A stretch of 64,000 bases of DNA from Bacillota bacterium (GTDB taxonomy: Bacteria; Bacillota; UBA4882; UBA10575), in contig DUQR01000041.1 of NCBI GenBank assembly GCA_012837715.1, positions 86,696 to 150,695 on the forward strand, in the 5' to 3' direction. The notes below the pieces were generated by a model. It was not told the DNA's origin. It saw nothing but the letters and a program-made list of their open reading frames with translations, and ran no database searches. Numbering within the stretch: the stretch's first letter is position 1; each line of letters starts with the position of its first letter. Shown piece after piece: positions 58,601 through 64,000 of the stretch. The translations under genes were made by a program, and so were the position numbers.

Positions 58601-58873
58601 GCCGCCCATCGTCGGCAGCAAGCCGTCGGGCCTTTCTTTCTCGATGATCCGCTCTAAAAACTCGGGGGTTAAGGGTTCGATATAGATCTTGTCGGCGCTT
58701 TCCCGGTCCGTCATGATCGTCGCCGGATTGGAATTGACTAAGACAGTCTCGATTCCTTCTTCCTTCAAGGCCCGACAAGCCTGGGTACCGGCATAATCAA
58801 ACTCGGCCGCCTGCCCGATAATAATGGGTCCGGAACCGATCACCATCACCTTTTGCCAGTTACCTTTGGGCAT
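55700..58873 (-). CDS. carB: Carbamoyl phosphate synthase large subunit
   Basis: A 1057-residue enzyme with two ATP-grasp halves (about 1-400 and 555-930, second starting [20 protein letters not shown]), an oligomerisation region between, and a C-terminal MGS-like allosteric domain (about 935-1057). Nucleotide and bicarbonate sites look normal ([23 protein letters not shown]). The ATG at 58873 is chosen because GGGAGG precedes it; it overlaps carA by 14 bases. Its partner CarA here appears unable to hydrolyse glutamine, so this subunit may use free ammonia. Confidence 0.97.
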   Translation of the reverse strand: MPKGNWQKVMVIGSGPIIIGQAAEFDYAGTQACRALKEEGIETVLVNSNPATIMTDRESADKIYIEPLTPEFLERIIEKERPDGLLPTMGGQTGLNLAFQLSKAGVLDRCGVTLLGTPLRSISQAEDREEFRRLMRAINEPVPESTIVDKVEAALAFAETTGYPVIIRPAFTLGGTGGGIAHDAEELKQIAQSGLQASMIGQILVERSVAGWKEIEFEVLRDGAGNSITVCHMENMNPVGIHTGDSIVVAPCQTLTDQEVQCLRSSALKIVAALGIEGGCNVQFALHPARLEYVVIEVNPRLSRSSALASKATGYPIAKVAAKIAVGYNLSELTNAITGQTTACFEPALDYVVVKIPRWPFDKFSDADRSIGTQMKATGEVMGLGRNLETALLKAVRSLETKVFGLFDPLLAELSDEEIEDQCRRPEDDHLFVIAEAFRRGWSVKQIAGLNQWQPFFLQKIKGIVTFAEQLKANPFHLPTLTRAKRMGFADREVARLWQTTEQEVYAFRMNHGLRPVFKMVDTCAGEFEATTPYFYSSYDEEDEGAVSTRRKVVVLGSGPIRIGQGIEFDYCSVHAVKALRRAGVESIIINNNPETVSTDFDTADRLYFEPLTLEDVCAVLDKEQPEGVIVQFGGQTAIGLCKGLAERGYKILGTSVEDIDRAEERHLFDRVLQEIGARRPRGGCVATLEEGEKLAAELGYPLIVRPSYVLGGRAMEIVYDQPQLRTVLTHALQEFADQQIWIDQYLLGKEVEVDAIADGDRVCLPGIMEHLERAGIHSGDSIAVYPPQKITAEQQAVITELTAAIARSLRIKGLLNIQYVIYQDEVYVLEVNPRSSRTVPFLSKVTGIPLVELATRVIMGESLSGMGISHGLQPAGDKVAVKVPVFSFSKLHRVEPSLGPEMKSTGEVMGVDYQYQKALYKALLAAGFQMSVHGTLLATLADRDKAEGVELVKRFNKLGFRIIATAGTAKVLRQAGLEVTTVAKLHTGSTEIRDRIRSGQVQCVLNTTTHGRKTASDGFAIRRAAVEQGIPCFTSLDTAEALLQVLEVNVPSLITL

Positions 58874-59960
58874 GGTCCGACCTCCCTTCGAGCATTGCCG
58901 CAAACGCCGAGAAAACCCCGGCGTTCCCGGTAGGTCCCGGTGCACCTTCCGGCTGATACTGGACGGCCAAAATCCGGTGTTTTTCATGGCGCAATCCTTC
59001 GACACTCCCATCAAACAAACTGGTGGCCCAGACTTGAAGACCCGTGCCCCGCAACGAATCGGCGCGGACCGCATAGCCATGATTCTGGGCCGTAATTGTC
59101 ACTTGGCCGGTTTCTAGGTTTACCACCGGATGGTTGCTTCCCCGGTGCCCAAAGGGGAGCGGGGAAGTCTCTCCACCAACCGCTAAGGCCAGTAAAAGTT
59201 GGCCCAGGCCAATACCGAGAATTGGCACTTTCCCGATTACCTTCGCCAACTCGGCCACAACCTCCGGCAACGCCGCCGGGTCCCCCGGCCCGTTGCTTAC
59301 CACTAAACCCTGGGGCTTAATCTCCATTATTTCCGCGGCCGTAGTCCGGGCGGGAAACACATAAAGGCAGTAACCGTTTTTCTGGAGACAGCGGAGGACG
59401 CTTCTTTTCACCCCTAAATCAAGCACGGCCAAGACCGGTCCCTCCCCGGGGATCAGATAAACTTCGGCCGTGCTTGCCCGATAGACCCAATGCTCGGGTC
59501 GGCTAATTTGCTCGGCGGTGTTTTCCTGCCAAAAACGGCGCCCCGTCGCCAACTCTCTGACGAACACCCCCGGCCTGGTCCCCTTTTTACGGATATGCCT
59601 GGCGAGCGCCCGGGTATCTACGTTTTTTAATCCGGGGATCTTCCGCCGTCGACAAAAATCCTCCAGGCTGGCGTCGGCCTGAGGGCAACCTTCCCCCGCC
59701 GCCAGTTCCCGGAGGATGATCCCCTTGAGCAAAACCTTGTCGGCTTCACTCTCTGCCCAACACCAGCCGGAATTGCCGATTTGCGGCTGGGTAAAAGCTA
59801 AAAGCTGGCCGGCATTGGCTAAATCGGTAATTATCCCTTGATAACCACTCATTGACGTATTAAAGACAACCTCGCCGCTGACCTTCCCCTCCTGTTCCGG
59901 CCAAAACCCAAACTCCTCACCGGCAAAGGCTTTCCCGTCCTGCAGAACCAACCATGCCAT
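58860..59960 (-). CDS. carA: Carbamoyl phosphate synthase small subunit lacking its catalytic Cys and His
   Basis: A 366-residue CarA: the N-terminal domain is normal ([28 protein letters not shown]-like [12 protein letters not shown]), and [21 protein letters not shown] and TAQNHGYAV are kept. The nucleophile elbow, usually GICLGHQ, reads GIGLGQL, so the catalytic Cys is Gly251, and the following His-Gln is Gln-Leu. The second catalytic residue, His in VQYHPE, is Gln336 (VQYQPE); the Glu after it is kept. The glutaminase should therefore be inactive. The ATG at 59960 follows AAGGGGGGAG. It lies after pyrC and overlaps carB. Confidence 0.93.
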   Translation of the reverse strand: MAWLVLQDGKAFAGEEFGFWPEQEGKVSGEVVFNTSMSGYQGIITDLANAGQLLAFTQPQIGNSGWCWAESEADKVLLKGIILRELAAGEGCPQADASLEDFCRRRKIPGLKNVDTRALARHIRKKGTRPGVFVRELATGRRFWQENTAEQISRPEHWVYRASTAEVYLIPGEGPVLAVLDLGVKRSVLRCLQKNGYCLYVFPARTTAAEIMEIKPQGLVVSNGPGDPAALPEVVAELAKVIGKVPILGIGLGQLLLALAVGGETSPLPFGHRGSNHPVVNLETGQVTITAQNHGYAVRADSLRGTGLQVWATSLFDGSVEGLRHEKHRILAVQYQPEGAPGPTGNAGVFSAFAAMLEGRSDHAQR

Positions 59961-60047
59961 AATGCTCCCCCCTTTATTCCGCTTCTTCGATCTTTCCCGG
60001 ACTGACCTCGGCAACCCCGGCCCGGTCCCAGTGCCCCTTTGCTGACC

Positions 60048-60073
60048 GGGCTTTTGCTTTGTCCTTTGCTTTA
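60048..60073 (+). repeat. Truncated left end of the dispersed element (copy G)
   Basis: GGGCTTTTGCTTTGTCCTTT followed by GCTTT matches the left end of copy F with one deletion and one change. No right end is found. It lies in the short pyrC-carA gap, up to the pyrC stop. Confidence 0.45.
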
Positions 60074-60074
60074 A

Positions 60075-61403
60075 TCAGCCCACGACCTTACGGTCTTTGA
60101 CCACCAGCTTCCCGCCGACCCAGACCATGACCGGAAAGCCCTGCAGTTCCTGCCCGAGAAAGGGTGTGTTGTGGGCTTTGGACTCCCGGGTTTCCGCCGT
60201 CACCAGCTCCCGCCATTCCGGGTCAAAGAGGACCAGGTCGGCCGGGGCGCCTTCGGCCAAAGTTCCGCCTACAAGCCCAAACCGGCGGGCCGGATTCACC
60301 GCCCAAAGTTCAATCAACCTCTCCGGGGTCAGTTTCCCTTTGACCACCAGCTCCTGCCAGACCGCCGCCAAAGCCGTCTCCAACCCATTGATCCCAAAGG
60401 GCGCTTCCGCAAAGGGCTTTGTCTTCTCTTCCCAGGTGTGGGGCGCATGGTCGGTGGCCAACAGATCAAGTGTCCCGTCCAACAGTCCTTCCAGCAAAGC
60501 CTCCTGATCCGCCCGGCTGGGCAGCGGCGGGTTTACTTTATGGGACGTATTGGTCAAGGACACATCCTCGTCGGTAAAGAGTAAATGATGGGGATTGACC
60601 TCGGCCGTGAGATCAACCCCGGCCGCTTTGGCCATTCTAATCACCTGAACACTTTCTTTCGTCGAAACATGGGCAATATGGAGGCGGCCCCCGGTCTCCC
60701 CGGCTAACAACGCATCACGGGCCACCATCACACTCTCGGCACTGGCCGGGATCCCCTTTAAGCCCAGCCGCGCACTGTGCTCACCCTTCCGCATCGCGCC
60801 CGCCCCGGCCAGTTTTGCCTCTTCGCAGTGGCTAATCACCGGACAGCCGGTGAGCTTGGCGTACTCCAAGGCCAGCCGGAAAGTCTCGGCGTTCTGGATC
60901 CCCTTGCCATCGTCGGAAAAAGCCACCGCCCCGCCGGCTTTCAGTTCCACCATCTCCGTCAGTTCCTTGCCAGTCATTCCCTTAGTGACGGCGGCTACCG
61001 GGTAAACCCGGGCTTTCCCGGCCCGTTCACCCTCTAAACGGACAAACTCCACCAGCGCGCGGGTATCGATCACCGGCTGCGTATTGGCCATCGCCAGAAT
61101 GGAGGTGAAACCACCCCGCACCGCCGCCCGCGCCCCGCTTCTGATCTCTTCCTTCTCTTCCTGTCCCGGCTCGCGCAGGTGTACATGGGCATCGACTAAA
61201 CCGGGGAAGAGATACTTCCCGGCCCCATCCACCTGGGTAACCTCCTCCAGTGTGGAACAGCCCAAAAGGGTCAACACCGTCGCCGCAGTTAGCTCTTCCC
61301 CCACCGTAACTTTGAGAATCCGGTCTGCCCGCACCAGCAGGCTGCCGCGGCCGGAGATTCCCTGGGCCGGATCAAGCAAATGCGCATCTTTAATCCAGAA
61401 CAC
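60075..61403 (-). CDS. pyrC: Dihydroorotase, class I
   Basis: A 442-residue class I amidohydrolase: zinc ligands in GLVDAHVHLREPGQEEKE, the carboxylated-metal region and later His residues (ISHCEEAKL, HIAHVSTKES), Asp in LATDHAPHTWEEK. It cyclises carbamoyl aspartate to dihydroorotate. The start is GTG at 61403 with GGAGGAGG eight bases before it, overlapping pyrB by 14 bases. Confidence 0.97.
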   Translation of the reverse strand: MFWIKDAHLLDPAQGISGRGSLLVRADRILKVTVGEELTAATVLTLLGCSTLEEVTQVDGAGKYLFPGLVDAHVHLREPGQEEKEEIRSGARAAVRGGFTSILAMANTQPVIDTRALVEFVRLEGERAGKARVYPVAAVTKGMTGKELTEMVELKAGGAVAFSDDGKGIQNAETFRLALEYAKLTGCPVISHCEEAKLAGAGAMRKGEHSARLGLKGIPASAESVMVARDALLAGETGGRLHIAHVSTKESVQVIRMAKAAGVDLTAEVNPHHLLFTDEDVSLTNTSHKVNPPLPSRADQEALLEGLLDGTLDLLATDHAPHTWEEKTKPFAEAPFGINGLETALAAVWQELVVKGKLTPERLIELWAVNPARRFGLVGGTLAEGAPADLVLFDPEWRELVTAETRESKAHNTPFLGQELQGFPVMVWVGGKLVVKDRKVVG

Positions 61404-62328
61404 GGCTCGGTCCTCCTCCCATCAGTAGATATATTAAAGCCATCCGGACCGCCACCCCGTTAGTGACCTGTTCCTCAATCATAGAGCAGGCACTATCTGC
61501 CAATTCACTGGAGATTTCCACCCCGCGGTTGATCGGTCCGGGGTGCAGAAGAATAGTATCTTTTCCCGTCTTAGCCAGCCGTTCACTGGTTAAACCATAG
61601 AGCTGGTGATATTCCCGGACGGAGGGGAACAACCCCCGTTCTTGCCTTTCCAACTGCAAACGAAGGCCCATCACCGCGTCGGCGCCGGGTAATTCCCGGT
61701 CTAAATCATAGGAAGTTTTTACCCCCAAATAGCCCATTTCGGGGGGAAGCAAAGTCGGCGGTCCGACTAAGACCACCTCGGCGCCGAGTTTTTTCAGGCC
61801 CAACACGTTACTCCGGGCCACCCGGGAGTGGAGAATATCGCCGACGATCACAATTTTCTTCCCGGCAATTCCTCCTAGTCGTTCTTTGAGGGTGAAAAAA
61901 TCCAGTAAAGCCTGGGTGGGATGGGCATGGGCCCCGTCACCGCCGTTGATCACACCCGCCTTCAGTTGTTCCGCCAAAAAGGCGGCAGCGCCTGAACTGG
62001 CGTGTCTAATCACAACCAGGTCGACATTCATTGCCTGCAACGTCTTGGCTGTATCGTACAGGCTTTCGCCTTTGTTGACACTGCTTTGCGCCACCGAAAA
62101 GTTGGTCACATCCGCCCCCAAAATTTTACCGGCAGTTTCAAAGGAGGTCCGCGTCCGGGTACTGTTCTCGTAAAACATAAGCGCAATCGACTTTCCTCGA
62201 AGCGTCGGCAGTTTTTTAATCGGTCTTGTTAATAGATCTTTCATGGGGAGCGCCGTTTGTAAAACAAATTCGATCTCCGGCGCCGTTAGCTCATCGATAT
62301 CCAGAAGATTCCGGTGTCTCCACTCCAT
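61390..62328 (-). CDS. pyrB: Aspartate carbamoyltransferase catalytic subunit
   Basis: A 312-residue enzyme with the carbamoyl phosphate motif FYENSTRTRTSFE, SSVNKGESLYDTAKTLQAM (catalytic Ser-Lys loop) and HPGPINRGVEIS. It makes carbamoyl aspartate, the first committed pyrimidine step. No pyrI gene is present, as in other Bacillota. It is the first gene of the operon; GGAGGAGG lies eight bases before the ATG, downstream of the second attenuator. Confidence 0.97.
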   Translation of the reverse strand: MEWRHRNLLDIDELTAPEIEFVLQTALPMKDLLTRPIKKLPTLRGKSIALMFYENSTRTRTSFETAGKILGADVTNFSVAQSSVNKGESLYDTAKTLQAMNVDLVVIRHASSGAAAFLAEQLKAGVINGGDGAHAHPTQALLDFFTLKERLGGIAGKKIVIVGDILHSRVARSNVLGLKKLGAEVVLVGPPTLLPPEMGYLGVKTSYDLDRELPGADAVMGLRLQLERQERGLFPSVREYHQLYGLTSERLAKTGKDTILLHPGPINRGVEISSELADSACSMIEEQVTNGVAVRMALIYLLMGGGPSRVLD

Positions 62329-62375
62329 GGGCTAAACCTCCTCCCAAACCCATAAGGTTTCCGCAGCGGGACGAT

Positions 62376-62448
62376 ACAAAAAACCTCCTGGCAAAGGCAG
62401 GAGGAATTGCAGCACAAATCCAGCTTACCCTTGGCTACCTCACGGAAT
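62376..62448 (-). promoter_or_regulatory. PyrR-type attenuator 2 (binding loop and terminator) before pyrB
   Basis: The minus strand has ATTCCGTGAGGTAGCCAAGG (62429-62448), matching the PyrR binding-loop pattern (CCnGnGAGGY), then 25 bases on a terminator CCTCCTG/CAGGAGG with TTTTTT (62376-62404). UMP-bound PyrR would favour termination and shut off the pyr genes. Confidence 0.8.
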
Positions 62449-62611
62449 AACCTTAAAGGGCTATTCTTATTCATCTTTTGAACTTGTAAGTTTTCGTTCA
62501 CGCTGGCTACCGCTAGGGCAACAAAGTGATGGAAATCAAAGCTAGGGAGTCGTTCCCGCAGGTCTCCCCAGCCTACCCGGCCCATCACCGGGCGAAGGGG
62601 GCGCAGACCGG

Positions 62612-62728
62612 CATAATAAAGAAAGCTGCCGGCAAGCGCAGGCAGCTTCATATTTCCATCCCTAAGCATAGAAATTGAGCGCACACAGAAAGATTTCTGC
62701 TTAATCTGCCTTACCTGCCTCACGGGAC
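62612..62728 (-). promoter_or_regulatory. PyrR-type attenuator 1 (binding loop and terminator)
   Basis: GTCCCGTGAGGCAGGTAAGG (62709-62728) shares CCGTGAGGYAG and AAGG with site 2 at the same spacing. About 60 bases on is a terminator AAGCTGCC/GGCAGCTT followed by TCTTTATTAT (62612-62648). No gene lies between it and attenuator 2; the 163-base spacer has no recognisable coding sequence. Confidence 0.78.
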
Positions 62729-62761
62729 AAGATTTAAAGGCCAAACTTAGACTCTTTAGTT

Positions 62762-62790
62762 ATTCTAAACAAGCTGCAGTTAAAAGTCAA
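62762..62790 (-). promoter_or_regulatory. SigA promoter of the pyr operon
   Basis: TTGACT (62785-62790), 17 bases, TAGAAT (62762-62767) on the minus strand, about 35 bases before the first PyrR-type site. Confidence 0.85.
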
Positions 62791-62892
62791 TAAAATCTTC
62801 GTGAAAATATTTTCTGACAACGTCATAAATATTTAAGAACACCCTAAACCAGCTGTTATTATCTATTGACAACTAAAAAAATGTCCATTAAT

Positions 62893-62996
62893 CGGCTTGT
62901 TGCGTTGTCCTTTGCTTTGCTAATTTTAACACAATAACTCATATCAAACGCTATAACTTATATTGGCATCCTTATGAGTTACAACGCAAAAAGCTT
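62893..62996 (+). repeat. Dispersed inverted-end element, copy F (104 bp)
   Basis: Left end CGGCTTGTTGCGTTGTCC, right end GAGTTACAACGCAAAAAGCTT; the inner 15 bases of the two ends pair almost perfectly. It lies between the pyr promoter and the divergent lipoprotein gene. Confidence 0.85.
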
Positions 62997-63086
62997 TAAT
63001 TAGCTTATGTTTATTTATTTGTTTAGTTTTTGTTTAGAGGAGTTATTTAAAATAGAAATATCAAATTTCATAAAGGAGGTTACCCG

Positions 63087-63605
63087 ATGTCCATGAAAAA
63101 ACGGCTTTTCTTTAGCTTGCTGATTGGCTTAGTTATTCTCACCTTACTGCTTACCGGTTGCGGTGGAAGTAAAACCGGAAAAGGTGGCGGAGATGATGAT
63201 TTCCCAACCATCATTGATTTTGATGCTGAAGCATATGAAGGTACGGCTTGGCGGTGCGCCGCGTCAGAGAACTATCCGGAAATTACCGTATATATCGACG
63301 AAATAGTCGATAAAGATGAGTTCTATCATTATTATCGTGGTTCAGTGGAGTCCTCTGCTACCGGGACAATAAATATAACCGGGGATCTTTACAATAACAT
63401 TTCTTTGACGGCGACTGAATTTTATGGAATGAGATTAATTACTTTTTTAGTTAGTGCAACTGGCGATGAGGGCGATCAGATCCAAATCAATGGCGTTATT
63501 GATACAAGCAAGCCCAATACCGTAATAGTAGCGTATTTAGTATTTAACGACTACGAATACGATGACGAAACTAGTTCGGAGATTATCAAATTTATTAAGC
63601 TGTAA
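63087..63605 (+). CDS. Small secreted lipoprotein, unrecognised
   Basis: A 172-residue protein with a lipoprotein signal (MSMKKRLFFSLLIGLVILTL, lipobox LLTGC with Cys near residue 25), a Gly/Asp-rich linker (GGSKTGKGGGDDDFP) and a strand-rich acidic domain of about 130 residues. After lipidation it would sit on the outer face of the membrane. I recognise no family or catalytic motif. AAAGGAGG lies eight bases before the ATG. It stands alone, divergent from the pyr operon, with a hairpin 75 bases after its stop. Confidence 0.85.
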   Translation: MSMKKRLFFSLLIGLVILTLLLTGCGGSKTGKGGGDDDFPTIIDFDAEAYEGTAWRCAASENYPEITVYIDEIVDKDEFYHYYRGSVESSATGTINITGDLYNNISLTATEFYGMRLITFLVSATGDEGDQIQINGVIDTSKPNTVIVAYLVFNDYEYDDETSSEIIKFIKL

Positions 63606-63659
63606 GTTAAAAGTTTTGAACCCTTTGCATTAAAACTTCTTGAGCGTTAACGTTATCTT

Positions 63660-63836
63660 TTATGCGAACAGTAAAGAGCGGCCGGAAAGCTTTTTGGGCT
63701 TTCCGGCCAGCGCTTTCAAGCACTTAACATAAGAATCCATGGTGTATTTCTCATTGAAGAGAATCGGGTCATAACGCCAGATTACCCGCTCTTTCCAATC
63801 TTCCCCGACAGCTTGTAGAAGGAAGGGATAATGAGA
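63660..63836 (-). pseudogene. DUF1848 protein remnant
   Basis: The minus strand encodes LLQAVGEDWKERVIWRYDPI followed by LFNEKYTMDSYVKCLKALAGK, closely matching the core VIWRYDPILxxEKYT block of DUF1848 proteins (from memory). Upstream the frame meets a TGA within 10 codons, and downstream it runs into the hairpin at 63680-63708. The N-terminal and cysteine-containing parts of the family are missing, so this is a fragment. Confidence 0.65.
63680..63708 (+). terminator. Strong hairpin after the lipoprotein gene
   Basis: Arms GGCCGGAAAGC and GCTTTCCGGCC with a 7-base loop TTTTTGG. The T-run after it is weak, so termination is plausible but not certain. Confidence 0.55.
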
Positions 63837-63856
63837 TCATTTTTGCTTTCTCCTGG

Positions 63857-64000
63857 CTATAGCACAAACATTAAGAAAATAAAGGGAAAGGCAATAAAGA
63901 GATTCTTTTTGCTGGCAACATAAGCACACCCATATAATAATCCTTCCAGGAAAGCGAAGATCCCAACTGATAAATCTTTGGAAAATATGTGGGCCAACCC
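63857..64000 (-). CDS. C-terminal end of a membrane protein, possibly CPBP-type protease (5' end outside window)
   Basis: A frame open at the window edge encodes 47 residues, GLAHIFSKDLSVGIFAFLEG then LLYGCAYVASKKNLFIAFPF, ending FLMFVL. The pattern (His, then a hydrophobic helix with GLLYGCAY, a short basic loop, another helix) resembles the end of CPBP intramembrane proteases, but too little is visible. The neighbouring DUF1848 fragment raises the chance that it is also decayed. Confidence 0.45.
   Translation of the reverse strand, partial: GLAHIFSKDLSVGIFAFLEGLLYGCAYVASKKNLFIAFPFIFLMFVL

Noticed and set aside
62286..62744. 152-codon frame upstream of pyrB
   Set aside because: It spans both PyrR-type sites, both terminators and the pyrB start; no family resemblance. 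Considered as a pyrR relic but nothing in it resembles PyrR.

Overview
The window reads as a Bacillota (Firmicutes) chromosome segment. Supporting signs are strong AGGAGG-type ribosome binding sites, frequent TTG and GTG starts, a T-box leader, PyrR-type attenuators, a DeoR/AraL/AraM locus, PdxS, YhfC and a SleB-like cortex hydrolase. The carbohydrate and hypothetical genes, and three small proteins that end like outer-membrane barrels, would fit a clostridial or Limnochordia-like lineage. I cannot fix the genus from sequence alone.

Layout. 1-467: tail of a chemotaxis receptor. 510-3792: HAD phosphatase and glycerol-1-phosphate dehydrogenase divergent from a DeoR regulator. 3964-8403: pdxS without an adjacent pdxT, and small conserved genes (GIY-YIG-like, DUF6530-like, YbjQ, YhfC). 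8662-23810, all minus strand: a plant-polysaccharide locus with GH1 and GH3 beta-glucosidases, a sugar ABC importer (binding protein and two permeases), a heterodimeric ABC exporter, a sialate-O-acetylesterase-type esterase and a GH127 arabinofuranosidase. 24296-27173, plus strand: CoA-disulfide reductase with a rhodanese domain, and a LysM-SleB hydrolase. 27523-38890, minus strand: a complete branched-chain amino acid operon ilvN-ilvC-leuA-cimA-leuC-leuD-leuB-ilvD-ilvB behind a consensus promoter and a T-box. 39813-42242: three secreted proteins sharing a C-terminal barrel-like domain. 42333-46958: Lhr-type helicase. 48102-50995: a TrpXYZ-like ABC importer behind a structured leader. 51125-62328, minus strand: pyrB-pyrC-carA-carB-pyrK-pyrD-pyrF-pyrE-pfk, preceded by two tandem PyrR-type attenuators. 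63087-64000: a lipoprotein and decayed gene pieces.

Main points for a second look: (1) the CarA in the pyr operon has lost its glutaminase Cys and His, suggesting ammonia-dependent carbamoyl phosphate synthesis; (2) a family of at least six dispersed 71-130 bp intergenic elements shares inverted ends related to GGGCTTTTTRCGTTGT; (3) a period-7 repeat (CTCGTCR) fills the carB-pyrK gap, with remnants between ilv/leu genes; (4) three tandem proteins have outer-membrane-like C-termini; (5) remnants of a permease, an amidohydrolase and a DUF1848 protein lie in intergenic DNA. All assignments come from reading motifs and remembered family features; no searches were run.
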